31,643 bases of DNA from Fidelibacterota bacterium (lineage in GTDB: Bacteria; Marinisomatota; Marinisomatia; SCGC-AAA003-L08; GCA-002719095), in contig PAHI01000028.1 of NCBI GenBank assembly GCA_002705575.1, forward strand, positions 1 to 31,643, read 5' to 3'. The position numbers and the translations under genes are program-made. Of this stretch, positions 1-9,152 are shown piece after piece. The notes beneath the pieces are model-generated. The model ran no database searches and was not told the origin of the DNA. It saw nothing but the letters and a program-made list of their open reading frames with translations. Each line of letters begins with the position of its first letter. Position 1 is the stretch's first letter.

Positions 1-50
1 CAATTATTTTCTTTAATGTATAGTATAGCACAAAAGGATATATTGTTATT

Positions 51-3000
51 ATGAGATGCATACAAAAAATTTCAGTAGTACTTATTATATTTTCATTTAT
101 TTTATCTTCTGATTGGGTTTCTTTTGATTCATCTGCTTCGAAGCGTTTTGAAGCTAAGTCTCTTTCTTCTAATATTGAGACATCCGATGTTCAGTTCAAT
201 TTAAAAGGATATACTTTGAATCCATTTGAAACTCCTTGGGGAATTGAATATAAGGCAGAAACAGAGGGTGGAGCATCCATTCTTAAATCTGGCTATCCAG
301 ATTTAGATAAAGTAGTAGCATCTGTTATTATTCCAGATGATGCGCTAATGGGTTTGGAGATTATTTCCTCTTCATATATTGAGATTGAAAACGTTGATAT
401 TTCTCCTTCTAAAGGGAACTTTACACGCAATATCAATCCCAAAGATGTACCTTTTATAAAAGAAGAGGTTTATAATGAGGATGCTTTTTACCCTGGTAAT
501 TTGGCAGAGTTAAGAGATCCATATATTTTGAGAGATTTTAGAGGGCAGACCATTGTTAGTTATCCTTTTCAATATAATCCGGTGCAAAAAGTTTTACGTA
601 TATATACTGAAATGACAGTTCGTGTTACTTCAATGGGGCAAGGTAGAATTAATGTGTTAGATAAAGATGAGACTTCTGCTAAAAAGATGAATCGTGATTT
701 TGGTTCGATGTATAGCAGACATTTTGTTAATTTTTCAGATACTGGAAATTCAACACAAGATCGTTCTGGATATTTAGTGGATCAAGGTAATATGTTGGTG
801 ATTAGTGACCCAAGCTTTTTAGATGAGATGGAACCTTTTGTTCAGTGGAAGAACCGAAAGGGTATCCCTACTGAGATTTTTAGTACATCAGTTACTGGTG
901 CAACATCAACATCTATTAAAAACTTTGTTGTAGACTATTATTATGATAAGGGTTTGACTTTTTTACTTTTGGTAGGTGATGCTGGCCAGATTGAACCAAT
1001 TTATGTGAATGGTAGTGCATCAGATCCATCATTTGGTTTTATTGAGGGTGATGATTCATATGCTGAAGTTATTGTGGGTCGTTTTTCAGGAAATAACAGT
1101 GCTCAAATAAGTACCCAAGTTGAAAGAACATTGGAATATGAGCAAAATCCACCTGTGACTTCACATTTTAATAACGCGCTTGGAATTGCTTCTGATGAAG
1201 GGGGACCAGGTCAGGGGTTTGAAGGCTACACAGATAATCAATTTAGTGAATTTTTATGGGATAATTATTTGTCTGATTATGGTTACGAAAATTTTGAAGG
1301 TATATATTCTCCTAATGGAACGGTATTCGAAGGCGTTTCAGCAATTAATAGCGGAGTAGGTATTATTAATTATACTGGACATGCAAGCCCTTCATCTTGG
1401 GGTAATGGAGCTCCTTTAAATGTATCAGATGTTCAGCAGTTATCAAATCAAGGTAAGTTACCTTTTATCTGGACTGTAGGCTGTAATCCTGGTGAATTTG
1501 ATATGGCTCAAGATCCATGTTTTGCGGAAGCTTGGTTAAGGTCAGAGGATAGTAATGGAAACCACATAGGTGCAATTGGTCATTTTGGCTCTACTATTTC
1601 ACAGTCTTGGGAGCCTCCAATGCATGCGCAATGGGCTATGAATGCAATTCTTACTGAAAAGTTTGATGGTGAGACAGGTTCTGGTCAGCAGAATTACACA
1701 AGAACTTACGGAGGTCTTGCTATCAATGGATGTATTTACATGAACGATGTTATTGATGGAGGTATTAATGAGACAAACCATTGGACACTTTTTGGAGATC
1801 CGTCTCTATTAGTTAGGACAGATGAGCCTACTGTTCTGGATATTAACCCTCAACCTATAGTAGTTGGTCAAAATGAATATATTCTAGAAACTATAGTAGA
1901 TAATGCTCATGTTTCTATATCTAAAAATGGAAAAATTTTATCTTCAAGTTATAGTATTGGAGGTGTTGCTATTTTATCTCTACCTTCATCTGAAATAACG
2001 CCTGGAGTTGTTGATTTGGTTGTTTCATCTTTTAATGCAATTCCATATCAATCTAGCATCAATGTAATTTCACCAGAAGGTCCTTACATTATATACAATA
2101 GCTTTGAATTACTGAATCCAAATAATGTTTTGAATCCTCAGATTGAGTCAGCTAGTATTGTAAATATTAATCTATTAGTTCAGAACGTTGGTTCTTTAAA
2201 TGTGAATCCTGTTGATGTTTTTGTTTCAACAGAAGATCCATATATAACTATTTTAGAAAATGACTCTGGTTATCCTGCTGGACAAACTTTTGTTAGTTAT
2301 GCTAATTCTGGTTTGGTTCGCTCTACTGAGTATCCTATAACTTTTGAAATTGCTGGCAATATACCTGATGGATATTACGCTCCTTTTAATGTTTCATTCT
2401 CAGCAGATGGAGTATCTGAGCAATTAAATTGGCAAGGTAGTTTTAGTATTAAAGTAAATGCACCAAATTTTCAAGTTTCCAATCATAGTCTTGTAGATGA
2501 AAATTTAGATAGTGTTGTAGATCCTGGTGAAAGTGTGGTTATTTCATTTGATTTAAATAATATTGGTTCTTCTGCTTTTATGGCGTATCCTGCTGCATAT
2601 CTTACTTCAACTAGCCCATATATTACTATAGATAATTCATCGAATCCTTTTTGGTTTTATGGTATTGATCAACAATCGAGTTATCAGGCTGAGATTCAAC
2701 TATTAGTTGATTCTGATGCGCCCTTGGGTTCAAATGTTGATTTTATTTTAGAATGGGGGCCAAGCGATTTAAGTAGTGATTGGTGTGATTCCTATTTATG
2801 TCCTGAGGTTTATTTATATAATTTTAGTATGAATATTGGATTATTAACTGATAGTTCTTTATCTGTACCTCAAAATGTAGTAGCAAATGCTCAAAATGAT
2901 GGCACTATTTATGTTCAATGGAGTAGTTCTTCATGTGAAGATAATCAAATTGATGATTGTGCTGGTGATGGAGACTGTGCTCCATCAGCTTGGTTGGGAG

Positions 3001-3746
3001 ACGGTGTCTGTGATGGTATCGATCAGCCATATGGTTATGATCTTACTTGCTATGATAATGATGGAGGTGATTGTGGTGGCACAATTGACCAAACATGTGA
3101 GGAACAGGGTCTAATTACATGTGATGACGGTTCTTGCTCATTTAGTATCGATGCTTGTAGTGGAGTAGGTGTTTGTAGTCCAGGGGAAGTAGAAGATTGT
3201 TCAGAAAGTGGTCAATGTTGGCCTGATTCTTGGATTGGTGATGGTGTTCCTGATTGCTCTGTTACAGATCAAGCTGATTTAACTTGCTACGATAATGATG
3301 GAGGTGATTGTGATAATAGGCTGTCTTTTGGATTAGATCAATTCTTATTAGATACTATTATTTCTAAAAGGAATTATTATGTTCAAAACAGATTTAGAGA
3401 TATCGTTGCTTTTAATATTTTCAGAGGAGGTCAATTTATTGCTACTACAAATGAAACATTTTATAATGATGCGGATGTATTAGGTGGTATTAATTATTGT
3501 TATTCAATTGTAGCAATTCATGAAAATGCACAATCTCAAAAATCAGAAGAATCATGTGCTATAATTGAAAACTTTTTATTAGGCGACGTTAATTCAGACG
3601 CTATTGTAAATGTTCAAGATATTATTTTAATTGTTAATATGATTCTTGGAAATATTAATCAGAATTCATTAGCAGATTTAAATAATGACTTTACAATAAA
3701 TGTTGCTGATATAATATTGGTAATTAATATTATTCTTGATTCGTAA
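51..3746 (+). CDS. Secreted gingipain-type cysteine peptidase (family C25), dockerin-like C-terminus
   Basis: A 1231-residue exported endopeptidase. The N-terminus has a Lys/Arg start and a hydrophobic stretch typical of a signal peptide. Residues about 245-600 match the C25 catalytic domain: His444 lies in YTGHAS and Cys478 in VGCNPGEF, a spacing of 34 that fits the gingipain His-Cys dyad. An Ig-like domain (about 590-670) and beta-sandwich segments (about 680-930) follow. A fibronectin-III-like domain (about 939-1174) is interrupted by a cysteine-rich LNR/Notch-like insert (about 961-1090). Residues 1178-1231 form a dockerin-like pair of calcium loops (GDVNSDAIVNVQD and ADLNNDFTINVAD). The AAGGA at 34-38 is rather far (12 bases) from this ATG. 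Family members cleave after Arg or Lys; the specificity here is not readable. It converges on the minus-strand HemW-like gene, 22 bases away. Confidence 0.9.
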   Translation: MRCIQKISVVLIIFSFILSSDWVSFDSSASKRFEAKSLSSNIETSDVQFNLKGYTLNPFETPWGIEYKAETEGGASILKSGYPDLDKVVASVIIPDDALMGLEIISSSYIEIENVDISPSKGNFTRNINPKDVPFIKEEVYNEDAFYPGNLAELRDPYILRDFRGQTIVSYPFQYNPVQKVLRIYTEMTVRVTSMGQGRINVLDKDETSAKKMNRDFGSMYSRHFVNFSDTGNSTQDRSGYLVDQGNMLVISDPSFLDEMEPFVQWKNRKGIPTEIFSTSVTGATSTSIKNFVVDYYYDKGLTFLLLVGDAGQIEPIYVNGSASDPSFGFIEGDDSYAEVIVGRFSGNNSAQISTQVERTLEYEQNPPVTSHFNNALGIASDEGGPGQGFEGYTDNQFSEFLWDNYLSDYGYENFEGIYSPNGTVFEGVSAINSGVGIINYTGHASPSSWGNGAPLNVSDVQQLSNQGKLPFIWTVGCNPGEFDMAQDPCFAEAWLRSEDSNGNHIGAIGHFGSTISQSWEPPMHAQWAMNAILTEKFDGETGSGQQNYTRTYGGLAINGCIYMNDVIDGGINETNHWTLFGDPSLLVRTDEPTVLDINPQPIVVGQNEYILETIVDNAHVSISKNGKILSSSYSIGGVAILSLPSSEITPGVVDLVVSSFNAIPYQSSINVISPEGPYIIYNSFELLNPNNVLNPQIESASIVNINLLVQNVGSLNVNPVDVFVSTEDPYITILENDSGYPAGQTFVSYANSGLVRSTEYPITFEIAGNIPDGYYAPFNVSFSADGVSEQLNWQGSFSIKVNAPNFQVSNHSLVDENLDSVVDPGESVVISFDLNNIGSSAFMAYPAAYLTSTSPYITIDNSSNPFWFYGIDQQSSYQAEIQLLVDSDAPLGSNVDFILEWGPSDLSSDWCDSYLCPEVYLYNFSMNIGLLTDSSLSVPQNVVANAQNDGTIYVQWSSSSCEDNQIDDCAGDGDCAPSAWLGDGVCDGIDQPYGYDLTCYDNDGGDCGGTIDQTCEEQGLITCDDGSCSFSIDACSGVGVCSPGEVEDCSESGQCWPDSWIGDGVPDCSVTDQADLTCYDNDGGDCDNRLSFGLDQFLLDTIISKRNYYVQNRFRDIVAFNIFRGGQFIATTNETFYNDADVLGGINYCYSIVAIHENAQSQKSEESCAIIENFLLGDVNSDAIVNVQDIILIVNMILGNINQNSLADLNNDFTINVADIILVINIILDS
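3045..3312 (+). repeat. Direct repeat encoding two LNR-like CYDNDGGDC units
   Basis: Two 31-base copies at 3045-3075 and 3282-3312 differ at one base. Each encodes the core LTCYDNDGGDC of an LNR/Notch-like calcium-binding cysteine module in the C25 peptidase. The near-identity at silent positions points to a recent internal duplication or a gene-conversion event. Confidence 0.8.
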
Positions 3747-3768
3747 ATAAAGTTTTTTATATCAATTT

Positions 3769-4875
3769 TCATTCTTTCATGTAAGCTTTCATTAAGTCTA
3801 GTGTAATCTTGTCTAATATGAAGTAGCCTTCTATGTTCATAGCTACTGTATCATTATCTAATGATAGATAATCTTTCCATTTATGTGTTTTTCGTATAAT
3901 TCTTTTATGGATAATTTGTCCAAATTTATTTTTAATAATTTCAAGATTGATGCCTGTGGTTTTTTTTAAACCATTTATAATAATTTCATTAAATATGTTT
4001 TCTTTTTTAAGCTTTTCATATTTCCTTGGTGGTAATCCTTTATTTTTTAAATTTGTAATATATAGTTTAGTATTGTTTGTATTCCAATAACGTTTGTTTC
4101 CAATTAAGCTATGAGCAGCTGGCCCAAAAGAAATACATGGATTTCTTTCTAAATAATTAATATTGTGTTTGCATTGTGTGTTTTTTTTAGAATAGCTGCA
4201 AATTTCATATTGTGAATACTTATTTTTATGTAAAAGATTATGTGTATAGCGATACATTTTATTACTTTCGTTTATATTCTTCAGGCTAAATGAATATATA
4301 GATATATGTTCGGGTGAAAGTTTAGTAATTTTTTGTAAATCTTTTTTCCACATATATATTTTTTGTGATGGTATATTTATATTCATATCGATATTGATAT
4401 TGTTAAATTTAAATTCACGAGCTTTTTTAAATAGATTTAAGTAGTCTTTTTCGGTATATTTTTTAGCTGTTTTTTTTAATAGTGTATTTTCTAAGGTTTG
4501 AATATTTATAGAAAATCTATTAGCTCTTATTGATTTAAATGTTTCTATTGTATTGCTTGAAAGATTAGGTTTGTTCGCTTCAATGGTAAATTCTTCTAGG
4601 TTTGATAAATTAAATTCTTTTTGGAGAGTTTTATAGATGTTTTTTATTTGATTTGAAGATAGATATTTGAGCCCAGTTCCAGATATATATAATGTGTTAA
4701 TTTTAAAGTTTATATTAGTTTCTCTGCAAGTTAATTTTATTTCTGTACATAATGAATCAACAAATTCTTGAACTAGCATTCTTATACTTTTTAAAGAGTT
4801 TGGATTTTCTGGGATATTCTGACTAAAAGTAGGTATATTTATATATATCCCACCTTTCTTAAAACTATTTATCAT
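3769..4875 (-). CDS. hemW: HemW/HemN-like protein lacking the radical-SAM cysteine motif
   Basis: A 368-residue homologue of HemW, the radical-SAM heme chaperone family related to coproporphyrinogen dehydrogenase. The family framework is clear: YINIP (11-15) for YIHIP, TIEAN (97-101), RFSINIQ (120-126), SPEHISIYS (187-195), CKHNINY (235-241), SFGPAAHS (249-256) and a HemN_C-like C-terminus. The family CxxxCxxC should fall at residues 17, 21 and 24, where Phe, Ile and Asn stand. The SAM-binding GGGTPS is replaced by SGTGLK (65-70), GLPG by NIPS (167-170), and the Trp of the heme-binding HNxxYW by Leu242. The reading frame is intact for 368 codons and no TGT or TGC lies in this N-terminal stretch in any frame, so a simple frameshift does not explain the loss. 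The start overlaps the end of cstA by 11 bases. Radical chemistry is very unlikely; a retained heme-binding or scaffold role is inference. Confidence 0.8.
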   Translation of the reverse strand: MINSFKKGGIYINIPTFSQNIPENPNSLKSIRMLVQEFVDSLCTEIKLTCRETNINFKINTLYISGTGLKYLSSNQIKNIYKTLQKEFNLSNLEEFTIEANKPNLSSNTIETFKSIRANRFSINIQTLENTLLKKTAKKYTEKDYLNLFKKAREFKFNNINIDMNINIPSQKIYMWKKDLQKITKLSPEHISIYSFSLKNINESNKMYRYTHNLLHKNKYSQYEICSYSKKNTQCKHNINYLERNPCISFGPAAHSLIGNKRYWNTNNTKLYITNLKNKGLPPRKYEKLKKENIFNEIIINGLKKTTGINLEIIKNKFGQIIHKRIIRKTHKWKDYLSLDNDTVAMNIEGYFILDKITLDLMKAYMKE

Positions 4876-6532
4876 TTAGGTAGTGTATTATTCCTTCTAC
4901 AAGGAGCCAAATAACTAATATAAGTAAAAGACTGTTTATGCTTATTAATACAAAATTAGTCATAGACTGAAAATTAAATATAAAAGATGCTATGCATATA
5001 ATTGAAATAAATAGCATGGGTATTAGTGTTGGCCATATGTTTTTATTTTTGTTTCCAAAGTAAAATGATATAATCATTAATGTTAGCGCAGCAAGCATTT
5101 GATTGCTTGCTCCAAATAAAGGCCATAGGAATAGCCCTAAAGATTTATCTCCAATTTGAATAATTAATAAAAGTAGAGCAGGCGTTATAGTAAGTGCTGT
5201 TCCTATGATTTTGTTTTGAAAGGTTTTTATATTTAATGCTTCTCCTAGCTCTTTTATCATAAAACGACATATTCTTGTTGCGCTATCTAATGTTGTTGCT
5301 GCAAAGGATATCATTATTACTATAACAAATGTTTTGAGCACATTAAAAACAGCAATTGATTCATTTTGAATTCCAGTAATTCTAATTACTGCATTATGAA
5401 TTAAAGCTGCTACGCTATTAGGGAATGTTTCAAAGCTAATTTCTTTAGTTGCGATAAAATTGCTTAAGTCATGGCTATGGTCTGGGCTAACATTTAAATA
5501 AAGTCCTATACCGCAAGCAGCTGCAACAGTTGTTGCAAGAGCCAGTGAACTTTCTCCTAACATAGCACCGTATCCAATGAGTCTTGAATCTTTTAGGTTT
5601 TTTAGTTGTTTTGATGTAGTTCCTGAGCTTACTAGGCCATGAAACCCGCTAATCGCTCCGCATGCTATTGTTACAAAAAGAAATGGAAATATTGGAGGGT
5701 TATCTGTATGAACCTGAACAGCATTGATTGTTGTTTCTGGATTAGATATAAATATTGATATAAATATTATGATTAAGGCTAATATTAGTTGATGGCTATT
5801 AATAAAGTCTCTTGGTTGCAATAGTTTCCAAACAGGTAGCAAGCTAGCTGTTGCAGAGTATAGAAATAAAAAGTAAATCCAAAAAGATAAGCTCAATTGA
5901 ATTGGGTATTTAATACCTATAAATATTGACAAATATAATATTAACAAGATTAGGATTGATGGAATTAGAGGGTTCTTTTTACTTTTATATATGTATTGTC
6001 CCATAAAAAAAGCAAGTATAATTTCAATATTTATAGGAATGACGGCTTGCGCCCCATTATTAGATATAAATAATTTAGAAATACCCATTGTGAACACAGC
6101 TAATACAAGCCAGGAAAGTATTATTACAAAGATTAGGAACATTATTCGTACTCTATTATTTATGATTTTTCCTGAAATATCTGCAACAGATTTGCCTTTT
6201 TCTTTTGCGCTTATAACAAGTGCTCCAAAATCATGCACAGCACCCATAAAAATTGCTCCAAGAGTAATCCAGAGCAAAGCAGGTAGCCATCCCCAGCAAA
6301 TAGCAATACATGGACCAATTATAGGTGCTAGTCCAGCTATAGATGTAAAATGATGACCAAACAAAATATGTTTTTTGGTTGGTAAATAATCAACGTTATC
6401 CCGATACTTTATTGATGGAGGTATTGTATCACTATCAATTTTAAAAATATTTTTAGATAAATATTTGGAGTAAAAAAAGTATCCTGATAAAAAAAGTAAT
6501 AGTCCAATTATTGTTATAATAGTTCCCGTCAT
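4865..6532 (-). CDS. cstA: CstA-family carbon-starvation transporter
   Basis: A 555-residue inner-membrane protein with about fourteen hydrophobic segments. The family signature is unmistakable at residues 59-103: GHHFTSIAG, then GPCIAICWGWLPALLW and GAIFMGAVHDFG. Known relatives (CstA, BtsT) take up peptides or pyruvate, using a cation gradient in the characterised cases; the substrate here cannot be told. It is shorter than the roughly 700-residue E. coli proteins but similar to the compact bacterial form. The start at 6532 gives a membrane segment at once; no strong Shine-Dalgarno is seen. It is transcribed away from transketolase, and its stop lies inside the start of the HemW-like gene, so the two are probably translationally coupled. 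Confidence 0.92.
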   Translation of the reverse strand: MTGTIITIIGLLLFLSGYFFYSKYLSKNIFKIDSDTIPPSIKYRDNVDYLPTKKHILFGHHFTSIAGLAPIIGPCIAICWGWLPALLWITLGAIFMGAVHDFGALVISAKEKGKSVADISGKIINNRVRIMFLIFVIILSWLVLAVFTMGISKLFISNNGAQAVIPINIEIILAFFMGQYIYKSKKNPLIPSILILLILYLSIFIGIKYPIQLSLSFWIYFLFLYSATASLLPVWKLLQPRDFINSHQLILALIIIFISIFISNPETTINAVQVHTDNPPIFPFLFVTIACGAISGFHGLVSSGTTSKQLKNLKDSRLIGYGAMLGESSLALATTVAAACGIGLYLNVSPDHSHDLSNFIATKEISFETFPNSVAALIHNAVIRITGIQNESIAVFNVLKTFVIVIMISFAATTLDSATRICRFMIKELGEALNIKTFQNKIIGTALTITPALLLLIIQIGDKSLGLFLWPLFGASNQMLAALTLMIISFYFGNKNKNIWPTLIPMLFISIICIASFIFNFQSMTNFVLISINSLLLILVIWLLVEGIIHYLNDK

Positions 6533-6620
6533 AGATATTAAGTATAAAAAATATGTTCAAAACTTAAAGCTATTGTTTAAATTATAATATTAATTCCTTT
6601 TTAACAAATTTGAGATTACT
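6533..6620 (+). promoter_or_regulatory. Divergent promoter region between cstA and tkt
   Basis: An 88-base AT-rich region lies between two divergent starts, so it must hold the promoters of both units. A perfect TATAAT is present at 6583-6588, about 32 bases before the tkt ATG. No good TTGACA-like box lies 16-18 bases upstream, so only the -10 element is supported. Confidence 0.4.
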
Positions 6621-8624
6621 ATGCAAAAAACAAGTATTAGTCTAGATATTGAACAAAAATCAGTTAATCAAGCTAAAGGTCTTATAATGGATATGGTTAG
6701 AGGTGCAAACTCGGGACATACTGGTGGGCCGTTTTCTTCTCTTGATTTTGTATATGTTTTATATAAAGATTTTTTAAAGTTTGATCCTAAAGATTCAGGC
6801 TGGTTTAATAGAGATAGGTTTGTTTTGTCTGCAGGTCATGAATCAGCTCTTTTGTATTCTATATTATATTTTGTGGGTTGGCTTTCTAGAGATGATTTAA
6901 AGTCTTTTAGACAAATGGGTTCAAAAACTCCAGGGCATCCAGAAAGAGGACTTACTCCTGGAGTAGAAGCTACTACTGGACCATTAGGGCAAGGAGTAGG
7001 TAATGCTGTAGGGATGGCAACTGCTGAGGCAGTTTTACGCAATAATTTCGGTAATGATGTAGTAGACCATTTTACATACTTTCTTCACAGTGATGGAGAT
7101 ATTCAGGAGCCTGTAGCAATGGGTGCTGTAGCTATTGCAGGTCATTGGGGTTTAGGTAAATTAATAGGTTATTATGACGCTAATAAGGCTCAAATATCAG
7201 GAAAGGTAGATAGGTCAGATTCCGTTGATTATGTTAAATTTTATGATTCAAATAATTGGCATGTTCAAGAAGTTGATGGTCAAAATAGGGAAGAAATAAG
7301 AAATGCTATTCGGTTGGCTCAAATGGAAGTTGAAAAGCCCTCAATTATTATTGGTCATAATGTTATTGCCCCAGGATGTGCTTCTATGGAGGGAGACCAT
7401 AATACTCATGGAGCACCCTTGCCAAAAGAAGAAATTAGTAATACAAAAATTAAACTAGGTTTAGATCCAAATAAATTTTATCATGTCTCTGATGATGTTT
7501 TAGCTGATTTTAGGGAGTCTTTTGATTATGCTGCAAGAGAAGTTGATGCTTGGAATCATATATTAAAAGAAAAAGAAAAAGATAGTAGCTTTAAGAATCA
7601 GTGGAAAGCTGCTTTGAATGGAGATATTCCTGAAATAGAGTGGCCCTCATTTAACACTGGAGATACTGTTGCAACCAGAAAGGTTTGGGGTGCAGTTATT
7701 GAATCAATGGCTACTAAAATGAAAAATTTAGTAGGCGGTTCAGCAGACCTTGAACCTTCTAATGTTACAGCAGGTTTTGCTAGTATGGTTAAAGATTTTT
7801 CTAAAGGAAATCATTTAGGCAGGAACTTCGCTTATGGAGTTAGAGAATTTCCTATGGGTGCTATTAATAATGGCATAGCACAGCATGGAGGATTAAAAGT
7901 ATTTGGAGCTACATTTTTTGTATTTTCAGATTATGAAAGACCTGCTATTCGAATGCGCGCTCTTCAAAAGCTTCCAGTTATTTCAGAGTATACTCATGAT
8001 TCTATATTTGTTGGAGAGGATGGTCCAACTCACCAACCTATAGAGCACTTAATGGCCTCTAGAACTATACCTAATTTGCTTGTATTAAGGCCGTGTGATG
8101 CAAATGAGGCTGTTGTTGCTTCCAAGATAGCTTTTGAGCAGTCTGAGCTGCCGTCTTTAGTTCTTTTAAGTCGTCAAGGTCTCCCAGTTTTAGATCGAAG
8201 TATATATCCTTGTGCAGAAGAGTTTAGGAAAGGAGCTTATATTATTAGCGATTATAAGCCAGGTAAGCCTGAAATTAGTATTTTCTCATCAGGCTCTGAG
8301 GTTAGCTTAGCTTTAGAAGTAAAGGAATCCTTGAAAGCTCAATTTAATATTAGGGTTGTTAATTTTGGTTGTTGGGAATTATTTGATCTTCAATCTGATG
8401 ATTATAAAAATAATATAATACATGATGATAGTTTTAAGGTTTCTATAGAAGCAGGTATAACTCAAGGGTGGGAAAAGTATACTGGAAATTGTCAGTCAAA
8501 TGCTTTGAATATAGGTATAAATTGTTTCGGTGAATCAGCTCCAGGTAAAGAAGTTGCAGATTATTTTGGTCTGAATCTTCAAAAAATCAAAGAAAAAATT
8601 ACTTTCTCTTATCATAATAGATAA
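6621..8624 (+). CDS. tkt: Transketolase
   Basis: A full-length 667-residue transketolase, the TPP-dependent enzyme that moves two-carbon units between sugar phosphates in the non-oxidative pentose phosphate pathway. The N-terminal half has NSGHTGGP, TPGHPERG and TGPLGQGVG. The TPP/Mg motif begins at Asp158 in SDGDIQEP (Ser stands in place of the first Gly of the usual GDG) and ends near YYDAN. The pyrimidine domain has GVREFPMGAINNGIAQHGG with the catalytic Glu, and YTHDSIFVGEDGPTHQP. The Ser variant of the TPP motif is also known in other bacterial transketolases, so activity is expected. It appears monocistronic: its own -10 element upstream and a hairpin terminator downstream. Confidence 0.95.
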   Translation: MQKTSISLDIEQKSVNQAKGLIMDMVRGANSGHTGGPFSSLDFVYVLYKDFLKFDPKDSGWFNRDRFVLSAGHESALLYSILYFVGWLSRDDLKSFRQMGSKTPGHPERGLTPGVEATTGPLGQGVGNAVGMATAEAVLRNNFGNDVVDHFTYFLHSDGDIQEPVAMGAVAIAGHWGLGKLIGYYDANKAQISGKVDRSDSVDYVKFYDSNNWHVQEVDGQNREEIRNAIRLAQMEVEKPSIIIGHNVIAPGCASMEGDHNTHGAPLPKEEISNTKIKLGLDPNKFYHVSDDVLADFRESFDYAAREVDAWNHILKEKEKDSSFKNQWKAALNGDIPEIEWPSFNTGDTVATRKVWGAVIESMATKMKNLVGGSADLEPSNVTAGFASMVKDFSKGNHLGRNFAYGVREFPMGAINNGIAQHGGLKVFGATFFVFSDYERPAIRMRALQKLPVISEYTHDSIFVGEDGPTHQPIEHLMASRTIPNLLVLRPCDANEAVVASKIAFEQSELPSLVLLSRQGLPVLDRSIYPCAEEFRKGAYIISDYKPGKPEISIFSSGSEVSLALEVKESLKAQFNIRVVNFGCWELFDLQSDDYKNNIIHDDSFKVSIEAGITQGWEKYTGNCQSNALNIGINCFGESAPGKEVADYFGLNLQKIKEKITFSYHNR

Positions 8625-8658
8625 AATTTATTACAAGGAATTTTACCTGTAATTAGTT

Positions 8659-8690
8659 AAATTACCCTTCGTAATTTTTATTTTTTTTTA
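8659..8690 (+). terminator. Rho-independent terminator after tkt
   Basis: A perfect 7-bp stem (AAATTAC at 8659-8665 with GTAATTT at 8671-8677) encloses a five-base CCTTC loop and runs into a T-rich tract to 8689. The stem is AT-rich and hence weak, but its position 35 bases after the transketolase stop fits termination. Confidence 0.6.
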
Positions 8691-8709
8691 AAATAATAAG
8701 AGAGGTTTT

Positions 8710-9144
8710 ATGAGTAAATGGAATAAAGAAATCTTCATTAAGACTGTAAAGGATAACTGTATAGGTCATACTTCAAACGTAATTGTTGATATAGTTAATT
8801 TTAGTGAAAGTACTGCTGATAATTTAAGTTGGGGTAAGGGCGAAAATTGCGGAACTATGACTTATAAGTGTAAAAGTGAAGACTATGGTTTAGTCCCTCT
8901 TTTTAATGTGACTACAAATGGAAAAATAAAATTTCACATAAATTATCTTAGAGAAAAAGTTTTGGCTAGAGAAATAATTAGAGATTATCAATTAAAATTA
9001 GAAACTAATTTTATGATGGATTTTGATGCTGAATTGTATCCTACTGACTTATCTCATAAAATCGAAGATTTGTTTAATATCAAAACAGAGCTGGATCGTT
9101 TTCAAGATACTATATCTGGTATCAGTGCAAGACTAAGGCAGTAA
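8710..9144 (+). CDS. Small conserved-looking protein of unknown function
   Basis: A 144-residue soluble protein without signal peptide or membrane segment. An AGAGG at 8701-8705 sits four bases before the ATG, supporting translation. Its middle part (about 40-80) reads like a compact beta-rich domain: SWGKGENCGTMTYK, then a strand pair around PLFNVTTNGKIKFHINYL. This loosely recalls a small domain seen in some restriction-endonuclease-fold or DUF proteins, but I cannot name a family. The C-terminal 40 residues look helical. It begins a plus-strand run and ends eight bases before the giant surface protein, so the two are probably co-transcribed. No function is assigned. Confidence 0.75.
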   Translation: MSKWNKEIFIKTVKDNCIGHTSNVIVDIVNFSESTADNLSWGKGENCGTMTYKCKSEDYGLVPLFNVTTNGKIKFHINYLREKVLAREIIRDYQLKLETNFMMDFDAELYPTDLSHKIEDLFNIKTELDRFQDTISGISARLRQ

Positions 9145-9152
9145 TTTTCTAA

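Noticed and set aside
2887..3114. A 75-codon plus-strand frame, Met-rich
   Set aside because: It is an alternative frame of the cysteine-rich insert in the C25 peptidase; the Met richness comes from repeated GATGG bases.
3747..3768. Bidirectional terminator between the C25 gene and the HemW-like gene
   Set aside because: The 22 bases contain a T-run but no stem of useful length.
4800..4875. Frameshift or sequencing error hiding the HemW cysteine motif
   Set aside because: The N-terminal YINIP context is in the same frame as the rest, and the stretch that should hold the motif has no cysteine codon in any frame, so a single indel could not restore it.
7086..7100. Inactive transketolase because the TPP motif reads SDGD instead of GDG
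   Set aside because: The metal-binding Asp158 and all other TPP and catalytic segments are intact, and this Ser variant is known in other transketolases.
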